64,000 nt of DNA from Verrucomicrobiaceae bacterium UBA1938 (lineage in GTDB: Bacteria; Verrucomicrobiota; Verrucomicrobiia; Verrucomicrobiales; Verrucomicrobiaceae): contig DDFC01000036.1 in assembly GCA_002336895.1 (NCBI GenBank), positions 166,306 to 230,305 on the forward strand. The letters run 5' to 3'. Made by a program: the position numbers and the translations under genes. Below, in pieces: positions 18,232-28,150 of the stretch. Every line of letters begins with the position of its first letter. The first letter of the stretch is position 1. The notes beneath the pieces were generated by a model. The model saw nothing but the letters and a program-made list of their open reading frames with translations. It did no database searches and had not been told where the DNA came from.

Positions 18232-21200
18232 TCAGTGATTAAACACAAACTCCGCCGAGTTGAGCAAGCTCCACATGACGTCCTCGATAGCGGCCTGACG
18301 GTTGGCGGCTCCGACATCCACAGCCTTGCTGGCAATGGCGGCTTCTTCAGCCGTGGGCAGGCGTGAGTAGCTGGCGAGATACAGTTCCTCCACGATCTGT
18401 GCGGGCTTGAGATCGCTCTTGGCCAGGCGGGCGGCGCGGCCTTTGGCGCTGACGAGCATGTCCTGCAACTTGGTGGAGTTCATCAGGTGCAGGGCCTGCA
18501 CCACGCTGGGCTTGGCATCGCGCTCGCAGGGGCATTCAGAGCTGGCATTGGGGCGGCCAAAAGCGTCCATAAACTGGCTTTCCAGTTTGTGATTCCATGT
18601 CTGTTTGGCCAGCGACTCGGCGGGCATGCCCGTGAAGGTTTCCCGCACCTCGGTGACAGCACACACGGCGTCCAGCAGCGTTTCCGCAGGGAGACGGCGG
18701 CGGTAGCTGCGGCTGTAGTTTTTCACGTCCGCGATGTTGGTCTCATTCGGCGTGCTGCTGAGGCGGTACACCTGCGAGAGCATGATGGTACGCATGAGAT
18801 GCTTGAGGTCATAGCCATGCTTCACAAAGTCCTGTGCCAGCCATTCCAACAGCGCAGCATTGCTGGGCGGATTGGAGGCGCGGAAGTCATCCACCGGATC
18901 GACGATGCCACGTCCCATGAAGCTGGACCACACGCGGTTCACGATGGCGGGGGCAAAGTAGGGGTTGTGCGGATCGGTCATCCAATTGGCCAGCGCGGCA
19001 CGTGGGTCGGTCGTTTCCGGAATAGCGATCTCCTTGTCCGCAGGCGGGCGCGGTTTCAGCGTGGCCTTGGTGACCGGATGCTCGATGCCTGCGCTGCCGG
19101 GGGCAAACCACATCTGTTCGGGCTCACCACTGATCGGCGCGGAGATCCCCTGCCCTTTGCGCTTCATCTGCGTGAAGAAGGCGGCCATCTGATAGTAGTC
19201 GGTGAGGTCCCACTTCTCCGTCGGATGATGATGGCATTTGGCACACTCTAGGCGCACGCCGAGGAAGATCTGCCCCACAAAGGTGGCGGCGTCCACGGGC
19301 TCGCGTTTGTCGCGCCAGATGGCCACGGGACCGTCGTGATGCGTGTTTCCCTGCGCCGTGAGCAGCTCGCGCACGAGACGGTCCCAGGGCTTGTTTTCGC
19401 GAAAGCTCTGTCGCAGCCACTGGTCCAGCAGATATACGGGCTTCACCCCCACGCGAGAGGGATTGGGCCGGATGAGATCCCCCCACTTGATGGCCCAGTG
19501 GTCGGCCCACTCGGGACGCTGCAGCAGGGCGTCCACCCACTGCTCATATTTCTTCGGGTCCTTGCTGGTGGCAAAGGTGCGCGCCTCTTCCACCGTGGGC
19601 AGCATGCCAATCGCATCCAGCGTGCTGCGACGCAGAAACTCCTCATCCGTGCAGGTGGCGCTGGGCAGATGGCCAAGCTTTTGCAGGCGGGCATAGACGA
19701 GTTTGTCGATCTCGTTGCGCACGGTCAATCCCGCGTAGCGCTCGGGTGGCAGCAGCTTGTCCGCAGGCACCGCCACGCGTGAAATGGCCACCTGACCCAT
19801 GTAGCGCGCCACGATCACGGTCTCGCCGCTTTCCGTGGTGGTCTTCATATGACCGTCCTCATCCACCGTCGCGATGGCTTTCTCAGATGAGATGTAGTCC
19901 GTCAAAGCAGTGACATCGCGAGAGGTGCCGTTGCTGTACCTGGCGGTCACCTTCAGCACCCCGGCTTCATTCTTGCGATAGGTCTTTTCCGCCGGCTGCA
20001 CTTCGATGCCCGTGAGCGTCGGCTGCCCGGGAGTCTCATACGGCATGCCCTGGCGGATCCACTCGGCGATGGTCTTGGCTGATTCGGAGTCCGGCTCAAA
20101 ACGCTGCCCGCCCTCGTGCTGCACACGCACCGTGGCTTTCAGCAGCAGCAGGCTGTCCTCTGGCAGTGCGGGAAACACCCGGCGGCCACGCGAGTCCTTG
20201 GCCAGCTCCATGTAGTCCCCCTTCGGATCAAAGGCAAAAATCGAAAGCTTGAATCCCGCCTGTCCGGACGACTTGGCATGGCAGCTTCCCAGATTGCACC
20301 CGGCCTTGCTGAGCACGGGCAGGATGTCCTGCGTGAAGGACAGCGTCTTGGGATTCGGCGCAGGCGTCGCCACTGCAGGCCCTGCCAGCTTGGCGATCTT
20401 CTGCTTCTCGTCGATCTGGTAAACCTCTCCTGCATCTGTCGCGGCGTACACATTCTTGCCGTCAGGGCTGAGCACGGCGGCATTGGGCACACCCTCGATG
20501 CTGCCCACCTTTTTGTCCTTGCCGGAGGTGAAGGCCAGCCGCACGCCATCGTGCTCCTTGAGCTCGGTCACGCTGTGCACGCTGCCGTTGTCATTGAAAT
20601 ACGTCAGGCTGGTGCTGTCCGGCGACCACAGCAGCGCATTCACCGGGGAGGACTTGTCACCCAGCAGCATGATCATCTCCTTGCTGGCAATGTCCCACAC
20701 CTTCAGATCCTTGTCGGCGCTGCCGGTGGCCAGCCATTTGCCATCGGTGTTGAATCCCACCGCCACGATGTGGCCCACATGTCCCTCGATCTTGGCGGTT
20801 TCTTTCAGTGTGGCGGCATCCCATACCTTGGCCAGATTGTCCGCACCACCAGTGGCGATCTGCTTTCCATCTTTGCTGAGTGCGAGGCTCAAAACATTGT
20901 CCGCATGCGCTTCCACCGTTTGCGCCGGCTTGGGCTCGCCGAGCTTCCAGCGGTGCAGCACGCCCTTCAGGCTCATGGCCCCATCGGCGAGGATGAGCGT
21001 GGCATTGTCCGGCAGAAAGAGCAGACCTGTCACGCGCCCTTCCAGTGGGGCAGCCAGCGTGTGCTTCACTTTCCAGTCCGCTGCATTCCAGACGAGAACG
21101 CTGCGGTATCCACCCGCCGCCAGCAGAGTACCATCAGCGCTCCATGCCAAGGACTGCACCACGTCCTTGTGCCCTGGGAGCGTAGCCACCACGGGCGTGC

Positions 21201-21708
21201 CCGGAGCAGCCAGATCGTGAATGATCACCGCATTGCCACGGCCGATGGCCAGGCGCTTGCCATCGGGGCTGATGGAGATGGCGACCGAGGGCGTGTGCCC
21301 GGCAGGCAGCGCCGCCAGCTTGTCCGCAGGTGTGAGTTCACCAAACTGCCTGAGCGCCTCATCATCCCACGGTGCGCCCGCATTCACCCAGGCCTTGAGC
21401 AGATTGATCTGCTTCTCCGGGAGCTGCTTCTTCGGCGGCATATGCCCGTCGCCCGGTTCGCTCAGAGCCTTGATGAGCGCGCTGTGCTCAGCATCACCAG
21501 CGAGCATTGCGGCGCCATTTTCACCGCCCTTGAGTGTCATCTCACGTGTCTCCAGAGAGAGACCGCCTTTCTTTTTGTCCGCATTGTGGCAGCCCATGCA
21601 CTGCGTCTTCAAAAGCCCCATGGCCTGCGCTGGATGCACCTTCGCCACCTCAGCGGCGAGCGGAGTGGTGAGCAGAAGCAATGAAATGACGTAACGGCTT
21701 TGAATCAT
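18232..21708 (-). CDS. DUF1549/DUF1553 protein with cytochrome c and WD40 domains
   Basis: 1158 residues, exported (signal MIQSRYVISLLLLTTPLAA). A planctomycete-type cytochrome c domain with CMGCH comes near residue 38. WD40 repeats follow (~residues 125-440, recurring GxxDxxxKVWD units), then a second Cys-rich site CNLGSCH, a Big-2-like Ig domain (GIEVQPAEKTY..), DUF1549 and C-terminal DUF1553. ATG 21708 is used because the frame's earlier start (21723) is GTG and adds only five residues before the signal. First gene of the operon with the DUF1501 gene 73 bases downstream. The family is linked to polysaccharide or sulfated-glycan degradation by context only. Confidence 0.92.
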   Translation of the reverse strand: MIQSRYVISLLLLTTPLAAEVAKVHPAQAMGLLKTQCMGCHNADKKKGGLSLETREMTLKGGENGAAMLAGDAEHSALIKALSEPGDGHMPPKKQLPEKQINLLKAWVNAGAPWDDEALRQFGELTPADKLAALPAGHTPSVAISISPDGKRLAIGRGNAVIIHDLAAPGTPVVATLPGHKDVVQSLAWSADGTLLAAGGYRSVLVWNAADWKVKHTLAAPLEGRVTGLLFLPDNATLILADGAMSLKGVLHRWKLGEPKPAQTVEAHADNVLSLALSKDGKQIATGGADNLAKVWDAATLKETAKIEGHVGHIVAVGFNTDGKWLATGSADKDLKVWDIASKEMIMLLGDKSSPVNALLWSPDSTSLTYFNDNGSVHSVTELKEHDGVRLAFTSGKDKKVGSIEGVPNAAVLSPDGKNVYAATDAGEVYQIDEKQKIAKLAGPAVATPAPNPKTLSFTQDILPVLSKAGCNLGSCHAKSSGQAGFKLSIFAFDPKGDYMELAKDSRGRRVFPALPEDSLLLLKATVRVQHEGGQRFEPDSESAKTIAEWIRQGMPYETPGQPTLTGIEVQPAEKTYRKNEAGVLKVTARYSNGTSRDVTALTDYISSEKAIATVDEDGHMKTTTESGETVIVARYMGQVAISRVAVPADKLLPPERYAGLTVRNEIDKLVYARLQKLGHLPSATCTDEEFLRRSTLDAIGMLPTVEEARTFATSKDPKKYEQWVDALLQRPEWADHWAIKWGDLIRPNPSRVGVKPVYLLDQWLRQSFRENKPWDRLVRELLTAQGNTHHDGPVAIWRDKREPVDAATFVGQIFLGVRLECAKCHHHPTEKWDLTDYYQMAAFFTQMKRKGQGISAPISGEPEQMWFAPGSAGIEHPVTKATLKPRPPADKEIAIPETTDPRAALANWMTDPHNPYFAPAIVNRVWSSFMGRGIVDPVDDFRASNPPSNAALLEWLAQDFVKHGYDLKHLMRTIMLSQVYRLSSTPNETNIADVKNYSRSYRRRLPAETLLDAVCAVTEVRETFTGMPAESLAKQTWNHKLESQFMDAFGRPNASSECPCERDAKPSVVQALHLMNSTKLQDMLVSAKGRAARLAKSDLKPAQIVEELYLASYSRLPTAEEAAIASKAVDVGAANRQAAIEDVMWSLLNSAEFVFNH

Positions 21709-21770
21709 GGGGGAATGATTCACCTACGGCTGCAAAGAGCGGGCTCTTGCCAAGGTCATGGCGGGTACTC

Positions 21771-22754
21771 TCAGGCGCGGCTGCTTTTTGCGAGTGTCTT
21801 CCGCCACTCATTTACCCACCCTAAAGCCAAAGAAAGAAGAAAAAGAACGATGAAGATGCCAAACACTGCAGGCATCTGCTGCGTAGGCCCGATCAGGAAC
21901 TGAAGTGACCGGCGTGGCAGCGGCACTGCATGAATGAGCATCAAATGAACCACGTAAAGTGTCAGAGATTCACGCCCTGCCAGACGCAGCCAGGCGGTGA
22001 CTGAGCTCACGCGCTCTGCCACGCAGGCCACCACCACGGCAGCCATCAGCACCCAGCCGAGGCGCTCCAGAAAGAACTCCGGCGCGCCTCCCGGCCAGGG
22101 GGACCAAGGCTGGACAAAGGCCAGCAGTGCGCCGAACGCAAAAACGACTGCAGCTGTGCGGTCCGTGGTGCCACTCCAAAGACTGCGCGTCAGAAAGCCC
22201 GCCAATCCAAAGCCAACCCAGGGAAAGAGGGCGAAGAGGGAGCCCTGGTTGCGATTGAAGTATTGATCTATGAGGAGCAGCCCCGTGTGCCAGTGCTCGG
22301 CGGCTGTTTGCAGTCCGACAAAGAAGAGCAGAAACAAAGCCGCCACCATCTGCCTCCAGCGGCCAAAGCGCTCGGCCAGCAGCATGAGCATGCCACTGAT
22401 GGCCAGACAGTGCAGCACATTGACCGTGCAGGCGGCTCGCCATGCCTGGACATGAAAAAGATCATTCCAAGGCACATACATCAGATAACCGATGAACAGA
22501 ACCATCAGCAGGCGTTTGAGAGCTGGCAGCGCCGGTTTTGGAGACCCGGCGGTGATGTGTGCACGCACGTAGCCAGCAATCCAGAAGAATGCAGGCGCAA
22601 TGAGTCCGTGGTAGTAGCTCATCTCGCGATACCACGCTGTTTTTTGCAGGCCTTCGTCGAGAAAGGTATTGGCCGAATGTGTCCACACCATGCCCAGCAC
22701 GGCCAGACCACGGAATAGATCGAGCCAGAGGAGGCGTTTTGAGGAACCGGGCAC
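21771..22754 (-). CDS. DUF1624/HGSNAT-like membrane acyltransferase
   Basis: 327 residues, about ten membrane helices, beginning LLWLDLFRGLAVLGMVWTHS, the signature of the heparan-alpha-glucosaminide N-acetyltransferase-like group (WLDxxRGxA.. motif with a catalytic-type His in loop 1). GTG 22754 is the only start that leaves the first helix intact. Such proteins transfer acyl groups across the membrane onto sugars; the acceptor is unknown. It lies upstream of the DUF1549 gene on the same strand, 62 bases away, and diverges from the CehA-like gene. Confidence 0.75.
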   Translation of the reverse strand: MPGSSKRLLWLDLFRGLAVLGMVWTHSANTFLDEGLQKTAWYREMSYYHGLIAPAFFWIAGYVRAHITAGSPKPALPALKRLLMVLFIGYLMYVPWNDLFHVQAWRAACTVNVLHCLAISGMLMLLAERFGRWRQMVAALFLLFFVGLQTAAEHWHTGLLLIDQYFNRNQGSLFALFPWVGFGLAGFLTRSLWSGTTDRTAAVVFAFGALLAFVQPWSPWPGGAPEFFLERLGWVLMAAVVVACVAERVSSVTAWLRLAGRESLTLYVVHLMLIHAVPLPRRSLQFLIGPTQQMPAVFGIFIVLFLLSLALGWVNEWRKTLAKSSRA

Positions 22755-22832
22755 GCGCGAGAATAACTAATTTGTTTCCATTCACAAGATGTCACTCCGA
22801 GCAGCGTTGGTTACTGCTTCATTTCCCAACCC

Positions 22833-25406
22833 ATGAAGTCAGCTATTCTGCTCTCCCTCCTCATGGCCGGCGCACTGCCTGCCGCTGAAGTCTTTGAAGC
22901 CGCGCTCGGCCGTGAAACCGAGCTGCCAAAAGGCAAGGAGGCCGACGGCATCCTGGGAGACTTCGTGCTGCGCAGCGACAAAGTGGAGGCCTTGATTTCA
23001 CAAAACTCCCCCGGCCGTAAAGCCAACATGAGCACCTTTTACGGCGAGGACGGCGTAACCCCCGGCTGCCTGTATGACATCACCCTCCGCGGAGCGAACA
23101 ATGACCAGCTGGTCGTCTATGCCCCCTGCGGCCACGGCCCGGTGAGCTATGTAAAAAGGGTGGAAACCACAGAGGCTGGCAGCGCTGCTGTAGAATCTGT
23201 GACCACTGCAGCGAAAAACGGCGGTGTGTACAAGCGCCACGAGTACCGTGTGCAGGACGGCGTGCAGGGGATCTACATCACCACCACGCTGCGCAACGAG
23301 ACTGACAAGACGCAGGTTGTTTTCACGAAGTCTGATTTCACCCGCTTTGATTCCACCGGTAAAACCAAGGACGGCATCTCCTGGGTGGACGCCATCAATC
23401 CCGCGCACAAATGCGGCTACGCCGTGGGCAACCTCGAGGTGAAAGGCACTGACAAAGTGGAAGACAACCTGAGCCTGGCCCCGAAGCAGGAGGTGGTCAT
23501 CTCACGTTTCTTTGCCTTGGGCACATCGCCCGCACAGGCGGTGGGCGAGTTCCGCTCCGTCAAAGGCGACAAGGTCGGCACGGTGAGCGGCACGATCGCC
23601 GATGGCAGCGGCAAAGGAGTCGCCACAGCCACGATCATCGTTCCCGAAGGTGACAAAGGCATTCCCGCCTATCCGGATGCCGATGGCAAATTCAGCCTCA
23701 AGCTGCCGCAGGGGCCTGTGGAGATGCAGGTGCAGGACCTGGGTCGTCCTGATGCGAAAATCTCCCTGCCCGTGGCCGAAGGAACGACGACCGCTCCTAA
23801 GCTGGCCATGGCCAATGCCTCCCGCATCCGCTTTGAGATCACTGATGAAAACGGCAAGCCCATCCCATGCAAGGCCCACTTTGCCCCGCTGGATGAGGGA
23901 GCACCAAAGCTCGATCTCGGACCCAAGTGGCGAGCACACGGCTGTGTGGACCAGTACATGAGCGAGAACGGTCACTTCACGCAGCAGCTGCCTGCGGGCA
24001 AATATCAAGTCGTTGTGGTTCGTGGTCCTGAGTACTCCCACCTCGAAAAGGAGATCACCCTCGAAGCCGGGAAAGAAGCTGTCTTCAAAGGTACGCTGAA
24101 GCGCATCGTGGACACCAAGGGCTGGATCAGTGCCGACTTCCACAACCACAGCACCCCCAGCGGTGACAACGTGTGCGACACCGACGGCCGCCTGATCAAC
24201 ATCGCTGCGGAGAACCTGGAATTCACCCCCACCACCGAGCACAACCGCTTCTACGACTGGGAGCCCACGATCAAGGCGCTGGGGCTGGAAAACTTCATCA
24301 AGACCGTCAAGGGCATCGAGCTCACCGGCAGCCGCCAGCATGTGAACGCCTTCCCGTTTGAGCCCGACCCGCTCAAGCAGAACGGTGGTGCTCCCGATTG
24401 GAATGACGACCCTCGCATCACGGTGCTGACCCTGCGCCGCTGGCAGACTGAGCGCGCGGATCGCTGGATCCAGTTCAACCATCCCGACCTCTCCAACATG
24501 TTCATTGACCGCGATAGCGACGGCGTGCAGGACGGTGGCTTTGTGGGCGTTGGCAGCATGATCGACGGTGCGGAATCGCAAAACGGCGCAGGCACGGACA
24601 TCCTGGCGGAGTCACCCTTCCGCCTGAGCCGCCCGGCAGGTTCCTTGGCCATGAAGGTCAGCGCGGTGCGTGAGTTTGTCTGGCGTCAGCTTTTGAATCA
24701 GGGCCTGCGAGTCACTGCGGTGGGCGTGGCCGATGCGCACTCCGTCTATGGCAACGGCGTGGGCTGCTGGCGCTGCTACCTGCCCAGCAGTTCCGATGAG
24801 CCTGCCAAGATCGACTGGGCGGAACTCTCCCCCCATGCCAAGGCCGGCCATCTGGTGCTGAGCACGGGCCCCTTCCTGGAAGTAACCACTCAGAACGGCA
24901 AGATCGCCGGAGACGACGACCGCGCCACCGGCGGCATCGATCTCAAGGTACGTGTGCAATGCACCGACTGGATGGACATCGACCGCGTGCAGGTGCTGGT
25001 AAACAGCCGCCCGGATCCCAAGCTGAACTTCACCCGAGCCACACACCCGCAGATGTTCAAGGACGGCGTGGTGAAGTTTGATGAAAAGATCCACGTGCCG
25101 CTGGAGCATGATGCACACCTCATCGTGGTGGCCATCGATGAAGATGGCAATCAGAAGACCGGCTACGGCACCAGCGACTACGCCAAAGTCCGCCCCTGCG
25201 CCTACAACAACCCCATCTATGTGGATGCTGATGGCCACGGCTTTACTCCAAACGGCGACACCCTCGGCTTTGACCTGCCCACAGGCGGCATTAAGGTGGA
25301 TCAGGCCAAGGAGCAGCTGACCCGCGCCGGATTGATCAAAGACGGCCCGCAAGCTGCTTCACCAGCGCCTGCTGCCGAGCCAGCCAAGAAAAAGAAGAAG
25401 AAATGA
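22833..25406 (+). CDS. CehA/McbA-like PHP-domain metallohydrolase, exported
   Basis: 857 residues with a signal peptide (MKSAILLSLLMAGALPAAE), beta-rich N-terminal domains including carboxypeptidase-regulatory-like modules (~250-420), and a PHP metallohydrolase domain starting at SADFHNHSTPSGDN near residue 432 (metal-binding HNH). TEHN and GVADAHS carry later ligands. The chain ends in six lysines after an Ala/Pro linker. CehA and McbA hydrolyse carbamate esters, but most relatives have no known substrate. The stop overlaps the cdd start by four bases (ATGA). Confidence 0.85.
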   Translation: MKSAILLSLLMAGALPAAEVFEAALGRETELPKGKEADGILGDFVLRSDKVEALISQNSPGRKANMSTFYGEDGVTPGCLYDITLRGANNDQLVVYAPCGHGPVSYVKRVETTEAGSAAVESVTTAAKNGGVYKRHEYRVQDGVQGIYITTTLRNETDKTQVVFTKSDFTRFDSTGKTKDGISWVDAINPAHKCGYAVGNLEVKGTDKVEDNLSLAPKQEVVISRFFALGTSPAQAVGEFRSVKGDKVGTVSGTIADGSGKGVATATIIVPEGDKGIPAYPDADGKFSLKLPQGPVEMQVQDLGRPDAKISLPVAEGTTTAPKLAMANASRIRFEITDENGKPIPCKAHFAPLDEGAPKLDLGPKWRAHGCVDQYMSENGHFTQQLPAGKYQVVVVRGPEYSHLEKEITLEAGKEAVFKGTLKRIVDTKGWISADFHNHSTPSGDNVCDTDGRLINIAAENLEFTPTTEHNRFYDWEPTIKALGLENFIKTVKGIELTGSRQHVNAFPFEPDPLKQNGGAPDWNDDPRITVLTLRRWQTERADRWIQFNHPDLSNMFIDRDSDGVQDGGFVGVGSMIDGAESQNGAGTDILAESPFRLSRPAGSLAMKVSAVREFVWRQLLNQGLRVTAVGVADAHSVYGNGVGCWRCYLPSSSDEPAKIDWAELSPHAKAGHLVLSTGPFLEVTTQNGKIAGDDDRATGGIDLKVRVQCTDWMDIDRVQVLVNSRPDPKLNFTRATHPQMFKDGVVKFDEKIHVPLEHDAHLIVVAIDEDGNQKTGYGTSDYAKVRPCAYNNPIYVDADGHGFTPNGDTLGFDLPTGGIKVDQAKEQLTRAGLIKDGPQAASPAPAAEPAKKKKKK

Positions 25407-25792
25407 TGACTGGAGCCCCTGCCCTGCTGGAAGCCGCTGCATCCGCTGCCGCAAAGGCCTATGCCCCCTACTCGAGGTTTCAGGTCGGCTGTGCGTTGCG
25501 CACAGCGCAGGGGCATCTTTACACCGGCTGCAATGTGGAAAATGCCAGCTACGGCCTGACGATCTGCGCGGAGCGTGGCACCATTTTCCAGGCCGTGGCG
25601 CAGGAGGGGCCGGAGATGCGAATCGCAGAGCTGGCAGTGATCGCGCTGGGGCATGAATTTCCCCCGTGCGGTGCCTGTCGGCAGGTCATTGCCGAATTCG
25701 CCGGACCAGAAACCCCTGTGTGGTTTCTGCGGGATGGAAAACCGGTGATGTTGACGATGGCGGAGTTGCTGCCAGCCAGCTTCAAGTTATGA
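25403..25792 (+). CDS. cdd: Cytidine deaminase
   Basis: 129 residues, the usual size of the homotetrameric enzyme that deaminates cytidine and deoxycytidine in pyrimidine salvage. Zinc site: CAER (first Cys with catalytic Glu, ~residue 53) and PPCGACRQ (two Cys, ~residue 90). YAPYSRFQVG and GCNVENASYG are the substrate-binding stretches. Translationally coupled to the preceding PHP hydrolase gene by a 4-base overlap. Confidence 0.95.
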   Translation: MMTGAPALLEAAASAAAKAYAPYSRFQVGCALRTAQGHLYTGCNVENASYGLTICAERGTIFQAVAQEGPEMRIAELAVIALGHEFPPCGACRQVIAEFAGPETPVWFLRDGKPVMLTMAELLPASFKL

Positions 25793-25802
25793 GTGCGCAC
25801 TC

Positions 25803-26672
25803 ATGACTCTCCCCCCCTCCGTCTCCCTCATCGAAGAACCAGCCGGTTACCCAGTCCTCGTTGTTGAACATGCAGCCGCCACGGGCCGGATCGCCCTCAA
25901 CGGCGCACATGTGACCGACTGGATTCCCGAAGGCCACGATCCGGTGCTCTACATGAGTGCGAATGCCATTCTGGAAACCGGCAAGCCGATACGCGGTGGC
26001 ATCCCGGTCTGCTGGCCCTGGTTTGGCCCGCACTCCACGGACAGCACGAAACCCGCACACGGCTTTGTACGCCAGATGGCGTGGGAGGTAGATGTGGCGC
26101 GCGAATCCGACACAGGTGTGGACATCGTGCTCAAGCTGCAAGATTCCACAGAGACCAAGGCATTCTGGCCGCATTCCTTCCAGGTGCGGATGCACGTACA
26201 CATGGGCGCCTCTCTGCAGGTAAGCCTGCAGGCACAAAACACCGGCAGCACCGCCTGGAGCATGACCGGTGCTCTGCACACCTACCTGAATGTGGAGGAC
26301 GTGCGCAAGATCAGCATTCACGGCCTGCACGGCACCCAGTATGTGGAAGGCCGTCTCTCCCCAGACAAGCGCCCGCAAAGCGGCACGATCATCATCGATC
26401 AGGAGGTGGACCGCATGTATGTCTCTGATGCTACTGTCATCGTGCACGACCCGCTCTGGAAGCGTGAACTGGTCATCGAAAAGGCCGGCAGTCTGGCCAC
26501 AGTGGTGTGGAATCCGTGGATCGAAAAATCCAAGCGCCTGGCAGATCTGCCGGACGAGGCGTATCCCGAGTTCCTCTGTGTCGAGGCGGCAAACGCCGGA
26601 GAGGATGTGATCACCGTGCAGCCCGGCCATGAGCACCTGCTCACACAGCGCATTGAGGTGCGAAAGCTGTAA
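25803..26672 (+). CDS. D-hexose-6-phosphate mutarotase
   Basis: 289 residues of the YeaD/aldose-1-epimerase-like fold, interconverting alpha and beta anomers of hexose 6-phosphates. Diagnostic stretches are GGIPVCWPWFGPH, PAHGFVRQ (catalytic His) near residue 85, ALHTYLNVEDV near 155, and a C-terminal EAANAG with the catalytic Glu. It starts 10 bases after cdd and may be co-transcribed. Confidence 0.9.
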   Translation: MTLPPSVSLIEEPAGYPVLVVEHAAATGRIALNGAHVTDWIPEGHDPVLYMSANAILETGKPIRGGIPVCWPWFGPHSTDSTKPAHGFVRQMAWEVDVARESDTGVDIVLKLQDSTETKAFWPHSFQVRMHVHMGASLQVSLQAQNTGSTAWSMTGALHTYLNVEDVRKISIHGLHGTQYVEGRLSPDKRPQSGTIIIDQEVDRMYVSDATVIVHDPLWKRELVIEKAGSLATVVWNPWIEKSKRLADLPDEAYPEFLCVEAANAGEDVITVQPGHEHLLTQRIEVRKL

Positions 26673-26673
26673 G

Positions 26674-26698
26674 AGACCGCCTCTGCGCGGCGGGGTCT
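26674..26698 (+). terminator. GC-rich hairpin after mutarotase gene
   Basis: AGACC-GCC pairs with GGC-GG-GGTCT across a 7-base loop with a two-base bulge, just after the stop codon. There is no T-run, so termination is uncertain. Confidence 0.4.
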
Positions 26699-26791
26699 GC
26701 AAAATGGTGAATTCAGCCTTGGGGCTTAGCCATTTCTTCAAATTTACCGCGTTGCTTGACCCCGCCTCCCGCCTCGCCATTCCTAGACGGA

Positions 26792-28075
26792 ATGTCTGAC
26801 GGCCCGCCCTTGATTGATCGAGTCCGTTTGCGTTCCAACCAATGGCGCAAGCTGCGCTCCATCGTGCTCAATCTGGCCACGACGGACAGCTTCTATGGCA
26901 AGAAGATCCGCTCTTGGGAGCTCAAGGTGAGCCGGCTGAATCGCGTGGAGGATTTCATCGCGCAGGTCCCCTTCACCACCAAGGCGGACATTCAGGCAGA
27001 CCGCCTCGCGCACCCCCCTTTTGGCACCAATCTCACCCGGGCCATCCATCAGTACACCCGCTTTTGCCAGACCAGCGGCACGAGCACCGGCGTCCCCATG
27101 GCATGGGTGGACACCCCGGAGAGCTGGGATGCCATGCTCAAGTGCTGGCAGCGCGTCTTTGAGGCAGCCGGGCTGGTCAAAGGGCAGGACCGCATCTTCT
27201 TCGCTTTTTCATTCGGCCCCTTCCTGGGTTTTTGGACGGCGTATGAGGCAGCAGCCAAAGACTACCTTGTCATCCCTACGGGCGGACTCTCCAGTCAGGC
27301 GCGCCTGGAGGCCATGGCACGCTACGGCCCCACAGTACTGTGCTGCACGCCCACCTATGCCCTGCGGCTGGGAGAGCAGATAGGGAAAGCGTCCGGCGTG
27401 CCTCGTGAAAGCCTGGGCATCAAAAAAATCATCGTGGCTGGCGAAACCGGCGGCAGCGTGCCCGAGGTGCGCAACCGCTTGGAAGAGCTCTGGGGCGCAC
27501 GCGTCTTTGACCACCACGGCATGACCGAAGTGGGCCCGGTGAGCTACGAAACGCAGGACCTGCCGCGACAGCTCGTGATCATGGAGGAATCCTACCTGGC
27601 TGAAGTGGTGAATCCAAAGACAGGTCAGGAAGTGGCCGATGGCGAGTGCGGCGAGCTCATTCTCTCCACGCTGGACCGCACAGCCTGCCCGCTGCTGCGC
27701 TACCGCACCGGCGACTGGGTAAAAAAGAAGCTCCATCGTGGCCGCCTTGTGCTGGAAGGAGGCATCCTCAGCCGGGTGGACGACATGATCGTGGTGCGCG
27801 GAGTGAACATCTACCCCAGTGCGATCGAGGCTGTGGTGCGGCAATTTCCCGAGGTGGTCGAATTCATGGTGGAGCAGCGCAAGGTGGACGCAATGGATGA
27901 AATCGAGCTGGTTGTCGAGGTGGACGGCTCCGCTGGCAAATCGCTGCAGAAGCGCCTCGAAGCCAAGCTCAAGGACACCTTCTCTCTGCGTATTCCCGTG
28001 CAACTGGCCGAGCCCAACAGCCTTCCACGCCATGAGTTCAAGGCGCGACGCTGGCGCATGGTGCAGGCGGCCTGA
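26792..28075 (+). CDS. PaaK-like AMP-binding (phenylacetate-CoA ligase family) enzyme
   Basis: 427 residues of the adenylate-forming superfamily, phenylacetate-CoA ligase branch. The P-loop-like QTSGTSTGVPMAW lies near residue 90. DHHGMTEVGPV (~residue 245), LSTLDRTACPLLRYRTGD and a C-terminal RVDDMIVVRGVNIYPSAIE follow. It would activate a carboxylic acid as acyl-AMP and then the CoA thioester; substrate unassigned. ATG 26792 was chosen over TTG 26756 because the shorter form has the usual N-terminus. No phenylacetate genes are nearby. Confidence 0.85.
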   Translation: MSDGPPLIDRVRLRSNQWRKLRSIVLNLATTDSFYGKKIRSWELKVSRLNRVEDFIAQVPFTTKADIQADRLAHPPFGTNLTRAIHQYTRFCQTSGTSTGVPMAWVDTPESWDAMLKCWQRVFEAAGLVKGQDRIFFAFSFGPFLGFWTAYEAAAKDYLVIPTGGLSSQARLEAMARYGPTVLCCTPTYALRLGEQIGKASGVPRESLGIKKIIVAGETGGSVPEVRNRLEELWGARVFDHHGMTEVGPVSYETQDLPRQLVIMEESYLAEVVNPKTGQEVADGECGELILSTLDRTACPLLRYRTGDWVKKKLHRGRLVLEGGILSRVDDMIVVRGVNIYPSAIEAVVRQFPEVVEFMVEQRKVDAMDEIELVVEVDGSAGKSLQKRLEAKLKDTFSLRIPVQLAEPNSLPRHEFKARRWRMVQAA

Positions 28076-28150
28076 TGACCTGCCGCTGACGTAAGTCATT
28101 CGTCATATTTCCCCTTGTTCATCTCCAAACCTCCAGCCTAGGCTAGCGCC

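Noticed and set aside
25380..25406. Poly-lysine end of the PHP hydrolase as a frameshift artefact
   Set aside because: The frame stops cleanly and overlaps cdd by the common ATGA pattern; a basic tail is plausible.
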